A stretch of DNA of 64,000 nucleotides from Marinimicrobium sp050113635. Its GTDB lineage: Bacteria; Pseudomonadota; Gammaproteobacteria; Pseudomonadales; Cellvibrionaceae. The DNA lies in contig NZ_JBNJLT010000001.1 of assembly GCF_050113635.1 (NCBI RefSeq), positions 434,001-498,000 of the forward strand, read 5' to 3'. Position 1 is the stretch's first letter. The number at the start of each line of letters is the position of its first letter. Shown here in pieces: positions 6,990 through 15,673 of the stretch. Under the pieces are notes generated by a model, which worked only from the letters and a program-made list of their open reading frames with translations, ran no database searches and was not told the DNA's origin. The position numbers were made by a program, and so were the translations under genes.

Positions 6990-9292
6990 TGGGTAGTTTG
7001 ATCAAGGTATGGGATATACCCGGCGGCGTACACCCGCCGGAAAACAAGGCGCAGTCGTTGCAGCTGCCACTTGGTCGTGCACCGCTGCCACCGACTCTGG
7101 TACTGCCCCTGAACCAGCATATTGGCAAACGGGCGAAACCGGTCGTTGAGCCGGGCGAACGCGTGCTGGGCGGCCAATTACTCGCTGACGCCGACGGTAT
7201 TTTCAGTGCTCGCGTCCATGCACCGACTTCTGGAGTGGTTCGTGCTATTGAAGAGCGCCTTATTCCCCATCCTTCAGGCTACAGCGCCCTGTCTGTTGTG
7301 ATTGACGTGGATGGCAAGGATGAATGGGTGCCGTTGGAGCGCTGTGAGGATATCGAGGCGCTGGACAAAACCGCGATTCTGGACAAAATTCGCAGCGCTG
7401 GCGTGGCCGGTTTGGGCGGTGCCGGATTCCCGACCTCGGTAAAACTGAATCCGCGTGCGGATCACAACATTCATACGCTGATTATCAACGGCACTGAGTG
7501 CGAGCCTTACATCACCGCCGACGATATCCTGATGCAAACTCGGGCGGATGAAGTGATCGCCGGCACCCGTCTGCTGGCCCGGCTGCTCAACCAGCCGGAG
7601 CGCGTACTGATCGGAATTGAAGACAACAAACCCAAAGCCATCGCCGCGCTGCAATCCGCGGCTGAAGGTCAAGGCATCGACGTGGTGGTGTTTCCCACCA
7701 AATACCCTTCCGGGGGCGAAAAACAACTGATCCAGATTCTCACAGGTCAGGAAGTGCCCAGCGGCCAGATTCCCGCCAGCATCGGGGTGGTGTGCCAGAA
7801 CGTCGGCACCACGGTGGCGGCCTGGCGGGCCGTTCGCTATGGCGAACCACTGGTGTCCCGAATCACCACCCTGGTTGGCGAAGCACTGGATACCCAACGC
7901 AACGTAGAGGTATTGCTCGGCACGCCCATCAGCTTTTTGCTGGAGGAGCACGGCTTCGATGCCGCCAAGGCGTCTCGCTTGGTGATGGGGGGACCCATGA
8001 TGGGTTTCGCCCTGCCCGATCCAACGGTGCCTGTGATCAAAACGACGAATTGCATTCTGGCACCCACCAAAAAAGAGCTGCCGCCGCCACTGCCGGCGCA
8101 AGCCTGTATCCGTTGCGGACTTTGCGCAGAAGCCTGCCCGGCCAGCCTGTTGCCCCAACAGCTGCTCTGGTACGCCCAGTCGGAAGACTACGAAAAACTC
8201 GAAGCACACAACTTGTTCGACTGCATTGAGTGCGGTGCCTGCTCTTACGTGTGCCCCAGCCATATCCCGCTGGTGCAATATTACCGGGCGGCGAAAGGGG
8301 GCATTCGCCAGCAACGACAGGAAAAAGAGAAGTCTGACCGTGCGCGTCGTCGCTTCGAATTCCGCCAGGAGCGAATCGCCAAAGAGGAGGCCGACAAGGC
8401 CGCCAAACGGGAAGCGCGTAAAAAAGCGGCTGAAGAAGCGAAACGCAAACTGGACCAACAGGCCCCGGCCGGAGATCAGCCCAGGCCCGACCCGGTGGCA
8501 TCAGCCAAAGCCAAGGCCGCTGCCCGGCAGCCTACTCCAGAAGCGCAACGTGCCAAGCTGGAACGAAACCTGGAGGCAGCCCGAAGCAGTCTGGAACGCG
8601 CACGACAGCCTCTTGAACCCAACGAGCCCGGTGGCGAGGTGAGTGCCGAGCAGCTGGAGAAGCAAAAGGCACGCATCAAGCAGGCAGAGCTGAAGCTTCA
8701 GGAGGCGGAAAAGAAACGGCAGCAGCTGGAACAGGATGCCACCGCCGCGGAATCCCAGCCCTCCGCGGCCACCGAACCCAAGGCCGACGATCCCGTATCG
8801 GCGGCGATCGCCCGCGCTCAGGCAAAAATGCAGATGAGCCCGGAAAACAAACTGCGCTCCACGCTGGAGTCGCTGTACAAGCGCCTGGAAAAAGCGGAGG
8901 AAAAAGCCGCAGCGGCTCGGGAGGCCGGCGATGATAAGGCCGACGCACTGCAGCAAGGCGCGGACAAGCTGAAGCAAAAAATCGCCGATGCCCAAAAAGA
9001 GCTGAGTGAACTGACCCCCAGCACCGTGGCCGAGCCCAGCTCCGCTTCACGCCACACGGGCGACGCGGCCGGTAATGCCATCGAAAAAGCCAAAGCCAGG
9101 GCGACGGCCATGGCCACCATGAGCGCTGAGGATAAGCTTCGGGCTCAGATCGACTCCGTCACGGCACGCCTCGACAAAGCGCGCGAACGACTGGCCCGGG
9201 CGGAAACGGAAAACGACGAAAACGTGGAAGCCTTCCGCAGCGGTGTCAGCAAGCTGGAAGAGAAATTGAAACAGTTGAGCGAGGACCGGTAA
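6989..9292 (+). CDS. rsxC: Rnf/Rsx complex subunit C with repeated coiled-coil tail
   Basis: Residues 1 to about 445 form the soluble flavin/NADH-binding RnfC domain (GLGGAGFPTSVKL, INGTECEPYIT) and two [4Fe-4S] motifs (CIRCGLCAEACP, CIECGACSYVCP). The remaining 320 or so residues are Lys/Glu/Ala-rich and strongly coiled-coil. They include two related modules of about 65 residues, one around MSPENKLRSTLESLYKRLEK and one around MSAEDKLRAQIDSVTARLDK. Long Ala-rich tails are known in enterobacterial RsxC. At 767 residues it is well above the NqrF-sized core, and the extra length is entirely tail. Confidence 0.95.
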   Translation: MGSLIKVWDIPGGVHPPENKAQSLQLPLGRAPLPPTLVLPLNQHIGKRAKPVVEPGERVLGGQLLADADGIFSARVHAPTSGVVRAIEERLIPHPSGYSALSVVIDVDGKDEWVPLERCEDIEALDKTAILDKIRSAGVAGLGGAGFPTSVKLNPRADHNIHTLIINGTECEPYITADDILMQTRADEVIAGTRLLARLLNQPERVLIGIEDNKPKAIAALQSAAEGQGIDVVVFPTKYPSGGEKQLIQILTGQEVPSGQIPASIGVVCQNVGTTVAAWRAVRYGEPLVSRITTLVGEALDTQRNVEVLLGTPISFLLEEHGFDAAKASRLVMGGPMMGFALPDPTVPVIKTTNCILAPTKKELPPPLPAQACIRCGLCAEACPASLLPQQLLWYAQSEDYEKLEAHNLFDCIECGACSYVCPSHIPLVQYYRAAKGGIRQQRQEKEKSDRARRRFEFRQERIAKEEADKAAKREARKKAAEEAKRKLDQQAPAGDQPRPDPVASAKAKAAARQPTPEAQRAKLERNLEAARSSLERARQPLEPNEPGGEVSAEQLEKQKARIKQAELKLQEAEKKRQQLEQDATAAESQPSAATEPKADDPVSAAIARAQAKMQMSPENKLRSTLESLYKRLEKAEEKAAAAREAGDDKADALQQGADKLKQKIADAQKELSELTPSTVAEPSSASRHTGDAAGNAIEKAKARATAMATMSAEDKLRAQIDSVTARLDKARERLARAETENDENVEAFRSGVSKLEEKLKQLSEDR

Positions 9293-9295
9293 CCC

Positions 9296-10348
9296 ATGTT
9301 GAGGGTCACGTCTCCACACACACACAACCGCCGCAGCACCGGCCAGCTTATGCGCCTGGTGGTCTTCGCCACCCTGCCCGGCCTGTTGGCGCTGACGCTG
9401 GCGTTCGGCTGGGGCACTCTGTTTAATGTCGCGCTGGCCAGCCTCTCGGCCATGCTCTTCGAGGCTCTGGTGATCAAGCTGCGTCAGCGGCCCGTGCTGT
9501 TTTACCTGAGTGATTGCAGCGCTTTGGTGACCGGTGTACTGCTGGGGCTGGCGCTGCCGGCTTACTGCCCCTGGTGGCTGGTCGTTACCGGCAGTGCGAT
9601 CGCCATCATCCTGGCCAAGCAACTGTATGGCGGCATGGGCTACAACCCGTTCAACCCGGCCATGGTCGCCTATGTGGTGCTGCTGATCTCCTTTCCGGTG
9701 GCCATGACGCAGTGGCCAGCCCCCGCCGAGACCCTTGGCAATGGTCAAAGCCTGATGGGGCTCGGTGAAGGACTGCAACAAATTTTTGCCGGCGCCACGG
9801 TGGACGGTTACACCGCCGCCACGCCACTGGATGTCATGAAACAAAACAGCGGCCTGACGATGAACGACCTGTACGCCAGCGACCCGACGCTGAGCCACGG
9901 CGTTTTGGCGGGTGCCGGCTGGGAGTGGGTAAACCTGGGCTTTCTGCTCGGTGGCGCCTTCCTGCTGTACAAGCGTGTGTTCACCTGGCATGCGCCGGTG
10001 GCCATGCTCGGTACGCTCGTGGTCGTATCGGCTCTCTTTTACGACAGCAGCTCCGAAGGCAGCGGTTCACCGCTTTTTCACCTGTTCTCCGGGGCGACCA
10101 TGCTCGGGGCATTCTTTATTGTGACCGATCCGGTCAGCTCCGCCGTCAGTACAAGGGGCCGTTTGATTTATGGGGCTCTGGTGGGACTGCTGCTCTACGT
10201 AATGCGCACCTGGAGTAATTATCCGGACGGCGTGGCTTTTGCTGTATTACTGGGCAACTTTGCCGCACCGTTTATCGATTACTACACTCTGCCCCGCACG
10301 TATGGCCATAGCAAATCGCGACGCGCCACCGAGAAGGAGGAGCACTGA
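9296..10348 (+). CDS. rsxD: Rnf/Rsx complex subunit D
   Basis: A 350-residue integral membrane subunit related to NqrB with about nine hydrophobic segments. The motif FSGATMLGAFF near residue 265 contains the SGAT threonine that carries covalent FMN in the family. FNPAMVAYVVLL and FIVTDPVSSAVS are further family blocks. It begins 3 bp after rsxC and its TGA overlaps the rsxG ATG, consistent with one polycistron. Confidence 0.95.
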   Translation: MLRVTSPHTHNRRSTGQLMRLVVFATLPGLLALTLAFGWGTLFNVALASLSAMLFEALVIKLRQRPVLFYLSDCSALVTGVLLGLALPAYCPWWLVVTGSAIAIILAKQLYGGMGYNPFNPAMVAYVVLLISFPVAMTQWPAPAETLGNGQSLMGLGEGLQQIFAGATVDGYTAATPLDVMKQNSGLTMNDLYASDPTLSHGVLAGAGWEWVNLGFLLGGAFLLYKRVFTWHAPVAMLGTLVVVSALFYDSSSEGSGSPLFHLFSGATMLGAFFIVTDPVSSAVSTRGRLIYGALVGLLLYVMRTWSNYPDGVAFAVLLGNFAAPFIDYYTLPRTYGHSKSRRATEKEEH

Positions 10349-11028
10349 TGTTCGGCTGGTCTATCGGTAAAAACAGTCTGCTGCTGGGTGCCTTCGCTCT
10401 CATTACAGCCGCTGTACTGGCGGGCACCTATCAAATGACCCGCGGCAAAATCGCTGACGCGGAGCGGGCCGCAGCAGCGGCCGCCCTGCTGGAAATCGTA
10501 CCTGACGAGCAGCATGACAACGATATGCTCTCGGACACTGTGGCAGTACCAACAAACGCCCTGGGGCAGCTCGGTCTGCGTCACTCAGAGTCCATCCACC
10601 TCGCCCGCCGCGACGGACAGGTGACGGCGGCTATCATCCCGACCATCGCCCCCGATGGCTACAGTGGTGATATTCGCATGATTGTGGGCGTCAACCGGGA
10701 CGGCTCCATTGCCGGCGTCCGCGTTCTCACGCACAACGAAACGCCGGGACTGGGCGACAAAGTTGACTTGAAGAAAAGTGATTGGATACGGACCTTTTCC
10801 GGTCGCTCCCTGGAAAATCCGGCGAGCGACAACTGGAAAGTGCGCAAAGATGGCGGCGTATTTGATCAATTTACGGGGGCGACCATCACCCCGAGAGCCG
10901 TCGTGCATCAGGTTCGAAGAGCGCTGGAATTTGCCAGTACGCACCACGAATTGCTGTTCACGAGCGAAAACCGTAGTACAGGCGACAGCGGCAACCCCCC
11001 CTTACCAACCGCAGGCCCTTCTCCATGA
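10348..11028 (+). CDS. rsxG: Rnf/Rsx complex flavoprotein subunit G
   Basis: A 226-residue subunit with one N-terminal transmembrane helix (LLLGAFALITAAVLAGTY) and a periplasmic FMN domain. DQFTGATITPRAV near residue 172 is the covalent flavinylation motif, (S/T)GATxT, modified by ApbE. GYSGDIRMIVGV and ETPGLGDKV are standard RnfG blocks. It overlaps rsxD and rsxE by 1 and 4 bases. No apbE gene is seen in this window. Confidence 0.95.
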   Translation: MFGWSIGKNSLLLGAFALITAAVLAGTYQMTRGKIADAERAAAAAALLEIVPDEQHDNDMLSDTVAVPTNALGQLGLRHSESIHLARRDGQVTAAIIPTIAPDGYSGDIRMIVGVNRDGSIAGVRVLTHNETPGLGDKVDLKKSDWIRTFSGRSLENPASDNWKVRKDGGVFDQFTGATITPRAVVHQVRRALEFASTHHELLFTSENRSTGDSGNPPLPTAGPSP

Positions 11029-11744
11029 GTGACGCAACCGCCAATTACCAGGCCATCGGTAAAAACGGCCTTTGGACCAACAACCCCGCCCTGGTGCAAC
11101 TCCTCGGGTTGTGCCCGCTGCTGGCCGTTACCGGTTCTGTCGTCAATGCGCTGGGGCTCGGGCTGGCCACATTGATGGTGCTCACCAGCTCAAACATCGT
11201 GGTTTCTCTGATTCGCAAGGGGGTCAGCGACGCCGTGCGTCTACCGGCATTTGTCATGATCATCGCGACACTGACCACCTGTATTGAGTTGATCATGCGG
11301 GCGTTCACCTACGAGCTGTACACTATCCTCGGCATTTTTATTCCGTTGATCGTGACCAACTGCGCCATTCTCGGTCGGGCCGATGCGTTCGCCAGCAAGA
11401 ACTCGGTACTTCCCTCGGCGGTCGATGGTTTTATGATGGGCACCGGTTTCGCCCTGGTTCTACTCAGCGTAGGCGCCATTCGTGAGTTGCTCGGCAGCGG
11501 TACCCTGTTCGCCGATATGCACTTGCTGTTTGGAGAGGGCGCGCGCAACTGGGTATGGCAACCGTTTTCCAGTTATCCCGGCTTCCTTGTGGCAGTTTTG
11601 CCTCCTGGCGCATTTATTGTCACTGGCTTTTTAATCGCGCTGAAGAACACGCTCGATGCGAAAGCGGCCAAGCGCCGTAAAGCTCTCGAAACCAAGCCAA
11701 CCAAGCGTAGTAAAAGGGTTCGCACCACCGGCCAAATTGGATAG
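11025..11744 (+). CDS. rsxE: Rnf/Rsx complex subunit E
   Basis: A 239-residue membrane subunit paralogous to RsxA, again with the internal pair LGLCPLLAVT and LIVTNCAILGRA. The C-terminus is a basic tail (AAKRRKALETKPTKRSKRVR) not needed for the fold. It is the last gene of the operon; no clear intrinsic terminator follows, and mscS begins 90 bp downstream. Confidence 0.94.
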   Translation: MSDATANYQAIGKNGLWTNNPALVQLLGLCPLLAVTGSVVNALGLGLATLMVLTSSNIVVSLIRKGVSDAVRLPAFVMIIATLTTCIELIMRAFTYELYTILGIFIPLIVTNCAILGRADAFASKNSVLPSAVDGFMMGTGFALVLLSVGAIRELLGSGTLFADMHLLFGEGARNWVWQPFSSYPGFLVAVLPPGAFIVTGFLIALKNTLDAKAAKRRKALETKPTKRSKRVRTTGQIG

Positions 11745-11834
11745 GTATTCACACGCGGTCGGCAAAGACGGGGGATTTCCGTTAGACTGGTAGCTATCAC
11801 CTTTTTTACCACCACCTCAGTGAGGGACCTAACT

Positions 11835-12668
11835 ATGTTTGAAACTGAGCAAATCAATCAGTTCATCGATCTTTACGTTGTACCCTGGTGTATCAACATA
11901 ATTACCGCGCTGCTGATTTTCATTGTCGGCCGGATAGTGATCGGCATTCTGGTAGGCGTACTGGGAAGGGTACTGAAACGAACGCATCTGGACAGCATTC
12001 TGGTGGAATTTGTGCAGATGATAGCCAAAGTCGTGCTACTGATTTTCGTCATCGTGGCGGCTCTGGACAAGCTCGGCGTTAACACCGCCTCCATGATCGC
12101 TGTTCTCGGTGCGGCCGGTCTGGCGATTGGTCTGGCCCTACAAGGCTCCCTTCAGAACTTTGCGGCCGGATTTCTGCTATTGGTTTTGCGTCCCTTCAAG
12201 GCCGGTGACTACGTAGAAGCGGCCAACACGGCAGGCATGGTGGAAAAGATCAGCATTTTCTCCACCACCCTCCGGACTCCCGACAATAAAGAAGTCACCG
12301 TGCCGAACGGGTCTATTTACAGCAACAATATCATCAATTATTCAGCCCGTGATACGCGCCGCGTGGATATGGTGTTTGGCATTAGCTACGATGACGACAT
12401 CAAACAGGCAAAAGACGTCATCAACGCTGTGCTGGCAGCGGATGAGCGCGTGCTGAAAGATCCCGCCCCCACAGTCGCTGTCAGCGCCCTGGCGGACAGC
12501 AGCGTCAACCTGATTGTACGCCCCTGGGCCAATACCGGGGATTACTGGCCGCTGTTCTGGGATATGACGGAAAGAATCAAGCTGGAATTGGAAGCCAATG
12601 GCATGACCATTCCATTCCCTCAGCGCGATGTTCATATTTATCAGGAAAACACTCAGCAGGAAAGTTGA
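11835..12668 (+). CDS. mscS: small-conductance mechanosensitive channel MscS
   Basis: A 277-residue channel that releases solutes during hypo-osmotic shock. Transmembrane helices lie at about residues 16-42, 58-80 and the pore helix TM3 (IAVLGAAGLAIGLALQGSLQNFAAG), followed by the MscS beta domain with PFKAGDYVE and a C-terminal alpha/beta domain. The frame is open from a GTG at 11820, but GAGGGAC six bases before the ATG at 11835 favours the latter, giving MFETEQINQF. Length matches E. coli MscS (286). Confidence 0.95.
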   Translation: MFETEQINQFIDLYVVPWCINIITALLIFIVGRIVIGILVGVLGRVLKRTHLDSILVEFVQMIAKVVLLIFVIVAALDKLGVNTASMIAVLGAAGLAIGLALQGSLQNFAAGFLLLVLRPFKAGDYVEAANTAGMVEKISIFSTTLRTPDNKEVTVPNGSIYSNNIINYSARDTRRVDMVFGISYDDDIKQAKDVINAVLAADERVLKDPAPTVAVSALADSSVNLIVRPWANTGDYWPLFWDMTERIKLELEANGMTIPFPQRDVHIYQENTQQES

Positions 12669-12678
12669 TCAGCCTGCC

Positions 12679-12700
12679 GCCGGGCTCTCTGGAGCCCGGC
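12679..12700 (+). terminator. GC-rich hairpin after mscS
   Basis: GCCGGGCTC-TCTG-GAGCCCGGC forms a perfect 9-bp stem 10 bp after the mscS stop. It is followed by a pyrimidine-rich run instead of a clean U-tract, so it is a probable but weak terminator. The hairpin could also act on transcripts arriving from the convergent gene at 12804. Confidence 0.6.
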
Positions 12701-12803
12701 CTCCTACCTATTTCCTCTGCTCCTCTACCCCTCTACTCAACACCCAACATTCCACTTTGTAAAATTTGATAACGTGATGTTTGCCCAGCGGAAGCTTTCA
12801 GTT

Positions 12804-14513
12804 TTAGAAAGCGCTGGAGGCCTTAATAAGAATTTGAGCACTATCCAGACCGCCTCGCTCTGCCAACGGCGTAGCTAAATCAACATGCAAGACATTGCCC
12901 ACTTTCGTTTTACTGGAACTGAACCGCAACCCGATGCCCACATTGGAAAGATGGCCGTTCTCTTCGCCGTCAATCTGACCACCCCACACTCGGCCTGCAT
13001 CAAAAAACGCCACCGCGCCCATTCGCACGACGTTGAAAATATGCCAATCAGAAAAGTAACGGCGCTCCAGATTAAACACGTAACGACGCTCACCACGCTG
13101 GTAATCGACGGGGTAGCCTCGCAAACCGTTGTCGCCACCGAGCGTTATCTGCTCGAACTGCTCCAGGTTTGCGCCATGATCATACCGTACTCTAAAAAAC
13201 CAGCGGTTTTTATCATCCCGAAACCAGTTGTAAGTGACTTCAATGCCGGCGACACCACTATCGATGGAACTGGGAGCACTATAGTGTCGTCCATCAAGAT
13301 CGCCGTGCAGTTGCAAAATATGGTGTTTCCCCACCCCAATCACATTGCTGTAGGAAGCCTGATACCGATACAGCTCCCGATCATTATCCAGCCCGGTGCC
13401 ACCGTACCCGACACGCATTTGGTAGTTCACTCCCAGCGCGACGTCTTCCGTGCGCTGAATCTGGTTAAGATTGCGGTAGGTGGCAAACTGGTTTTCAATT
13501 ACCTCTAAGCCTACCCAGGCATAATTGCCTTTGCGCTCTTCGGGATACCCCAGTACGGTTTCTTCAGTGGCACTGAATACGTCTTCTTCCCGAGTCAGCC
13601 CTACGCGCCATCGTCGGGTGAATCGCTCATCCGCACGCGCAGCCAGCCCGAAATACACCTCATTATCCCGAGTCCGGTGACGAAACTCGTTAATGATATC
13701 CCCACCCTCTCTTATCACACGAATTTCAGACACGTCCTCAATAAAACCACCCGCCGCCCAGGGCGTTTCCAGTGAAAAGAAAGGACGTTCCAGACTGAAC
13801 GCCTTGTCCTGCCCATCACTCTTCTCCGCATAATAGAGACGGGTGGCAAGACGGGTTTTCATAAAATGGTCGGTTTTATACTCGTATCCAAGACTGTTGC
13901 GCTCCACATCCTGATCGTAGCGCAAGGAGATCGCGTCCCCTGTACCGAGGAAGTTGCCATCTTTAATACCGAAACCGGTTTCCGTTTCGCCGCCCTCATG
14001 CTTGAACGTAATCTCCGGCTCCGTCACCCAGGAATCACGCGTCACTACCAACAGGTCGATGGTGTCGCCACACACGGCTTCGGGAAGGATAAATGCACTG
14101 GTCAAATAGTTTCGGCTGCGCAAAATGCGTTCTGATTCTTCCACCAGGCGCTGCCGCATGACATCCCCTGGCTCGAGCAGCAATTGCCCGGCGATAACCG
14201 CCTCATGGGTATTGATATGGAATCGGTTGAAGCCACGATACAGCCAGTTATTCTCTGCGGGATCGGACTCATCGAAAATTGAGCGACTGACGAAACGAAT
14301 TTCACGAATGGTTTTCCCGCGGCTCTCCAATAACGCTTGGCGGACCTCAGGACTACGGCGCTGCTCCGCCACATCTCGAAAGGAGTATTGATAACGCTCG
14401 CAGCTCTCGCCATCTTCATCCGTGAGTGTCTCGATTTCCACCGAGCGCGCTTCCACACTTGCGAGCACCGTACAGAGTAACGCACTACCCACCCACAACG
14501 ACTTCACTGTCAT
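12804..14513 (-). CDS. BamA/TamA-superfamily outer-membrane beta-barrel protein
   Basis: The 569-residue product has a signal peptide (cleavage near VEARS-VEIE), an N-terminal periplasmic region of roughly 150 residues with one POTRA-like segment (GKTIREIRFVS to DTIDLLVVTRD), and a C-terminal 16-strand-type barrel. The barrel shows the surface-antigen pattern GGDNGLRGYPVDYQRGERRYV and ends in Phe, as a BAM-recognised beta signal. It is much shorter than BamA, with fewer POTRA repeats. Two cysteines (residues about 38 and 148) may pair in the periplasm. Family is clear; whether it helps assembly or secretion is unknown. It stands alone between mscS and the cco cluster. Confidence 0.85.
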   Translation of the reverse strand: MTVKSLWVGSALLCTVLASVEARSVEIETLTDEDGESCERYQYSFRDVAEQRRSPEVRQALLESRGKTIREIRFVSRSIFDESDPAENNWLYRGFNRFHINTHEAVIAGQLLLEPGDVMRQRLVEESERILRSRNYLTSAFILPEAVCGDTIDLLVVTRDSWVTEPEITFKHEGGETETGFGIKDGNFLGTGDAISLRYDQDVERNSLGYEYKTDHFMKTRLATRLYYAEKSDGQDKAFSLERPFFSLETPWAAGGFIEDVSEIRVIREGGDIINEFRHRTRDNEVYFGLAARADERFTRRWRVGLTREEDVFSATEETVLGYPEERKGNYAWVGLEVIENQFATYRNLNQIQRTEDVALGVNYQMRVGYGGTGLDNDRELYRYQASYSNVIGVGKHHILQLHGDLDGRHYSAPSSIDSGVAGIEVTYNWFRDDKNRWFFRVRYDHGANLEQFEQITLGGDNGLRGYPVDYQRGERRYVFNLERRYFSDWHIFNVVRMGAVAFFDAGRVWGGQIDGEENGHLSNVGIGLRFSSSKTKVGNVLHVDLATPLAERGGLDSAQILIKASSAF

Positions 14514-14689
14514 GAGGACGCTCGAAATCTTTTAATTGACCGACCGGTTATTATCACTGTAGCGAAATCATCATTGACACTCACCTACACTCCCATTCAG
14601 CGCTATCATGGCTGATCACTATCATAAACCTTAATTATCCATTCCGTCACCGGAGAACGGCGTTAATTCTTACCTGCTGGGACCACGTT

Positions 14690-15424
14690 TCAGTGGTGGT
14701 GTTGCATGGGTGCCATCTCACCGTCCTCCGACGGCTCATGATGGTGCCCACTCACAACAACCGGCCAAAGCGTCCAGGCACCGAACACCATGATTAACAC
14801 CGCCAGCACAGTCCGCAGAGCCCGTTGCTGTAATAGTTGTGTCAATTTCCCGGCCATCAGGCCCGCCGCCAGCAGCGAGGGGAGAGTGCCCAGTCCAAAA
14901 GCGAGCATAACACCGCCGCTAACGAGCGCATCGCCTTGCATCAGAGCATAAGCCAGCGCCGTGTACACCAAGCCGCATGGCAACCAGCCCCACAAGGCGC
15001 CCAGCAATACGGCTTGCGGTAACCGTGCCACAGGCATCAAGCGACGCCCCAGGGGTTGAATATGCCGCCAAAGACGCCCTCCTGCTCGTTCAAGCAATAA
15101 CAAGCCCCGCCACCAGCCAGCCAGATAAAGGCCCATCGCTACTAACAGCAGCCCGGCCAGTACTCTCAGCACGGGTGTCAAAGGCGCCACGCCTCCCGCC
15201 ACCAGGCCGGCGAGTACGCCCATCACACTGTAGCTGGTGATCCGGCCAACATTGTACCCAAGGTGCAGCCCCCACCGGCGAGCCCCGCGCTGGTCTGCGG
15301 GTATCGCCACCGAGAGCGCACCTACGATGCCGCCACACATGCCGATACAGTGAGCGCCACTGAACAATCCCAGCGTAAACGCTGCCAGCCAGGCCCCCGG
15401 CAATCCGGGCAATACCTCAGTCAC
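14690..15424 (-). CDS. TauE/SafE (UreH-like) membrane protein of the cbb3 cluster, His-rich tail
   Basis: A 244-residue protein with about six transmembrane helices. The first helix carries SGAHCIGMCGG, a HCxxMC motif suited to binding copper; the last 19 residues are His/Met-rich (GHHHEPSEDGEMAPMQHHH). The frame is open further upstream, but the GTG at 15424 overlaps the ccoS stop by 8 bases and gives VTEVLPGLPGAWLAA, a sensible start. Its place as last gene of ccoNOQPGHIS suggests a role in oxidase biogenesis, plausibly metal handling. Annotation pipelines call this family sulfite exporter; nothing here supports sulfite. Confidence 0.75.
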   Translation of the reverse strand: MTEVLPGLPGAWLAAFTLGLFSGAHCIGMCGGIVGALSVAIPADQRGARRWGLHLGYNVGRITSYSVMGVLAGLVAGGVAPLTPVLRVLAGLLLVAMGLYLAGWWRGLLLLERAGGRLWRHIQPLGRRLMPVARLPQAVLLGALWGWLPCGLVYTALAYALMQGDALVSGGVMLAFGLGTLPSLLAAGLMAGKLTQLLQQRALRTVLAVLIMVFGAWTLWPVVVSGHHHEPSEDGEMAPMQHHH

Positions 15425-15605
15425 TGGATTTATCCGAGTTGCGCGACGCACACTCCGAATCAGGCGCATCGTCGTCGAAAAGGATACGATGGGCTTCGGT
15501 ATCGAGATTATCGTATTGGCCACTTTTAATCGCCCAAAAGAAAATTTTCAGGGCAATGGCCACAAAGATAAGCGCTATAGGCACCAGAAGAAACAGGCTT
15601 TCCAT
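15417..15605 (-). CDS. ccoS: cbb3-type cytochrome oxidase assembly protein CcoS
   Basis: A 62-residue single-span protein (MESLFLLVPIALIFVAIALKIFFWAIKSGQYDNLD), the standard CcoS pattern with WAIKSGQ(Y/F)DDL at the membrane edge. CcoS is needed for cofactor insertion into cbb3 oxidase. It lies 68 bp after ccoI and overlaps the following membrane protein gene. Confidence 0.93.
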   Translation of the reverse strand: MESLFLLVPIALIFVAIALKIFFWAIKSGQYDNLDTEAHRILFDDDAPDSECASRNSDKSSD

Positions 15606-15673
15606 AAAAACCTCCCGCGTTCAGCGGTAAATGGCGTGGTGAATGCCGCCGCGGATGTCACGCTCGCCACTTG

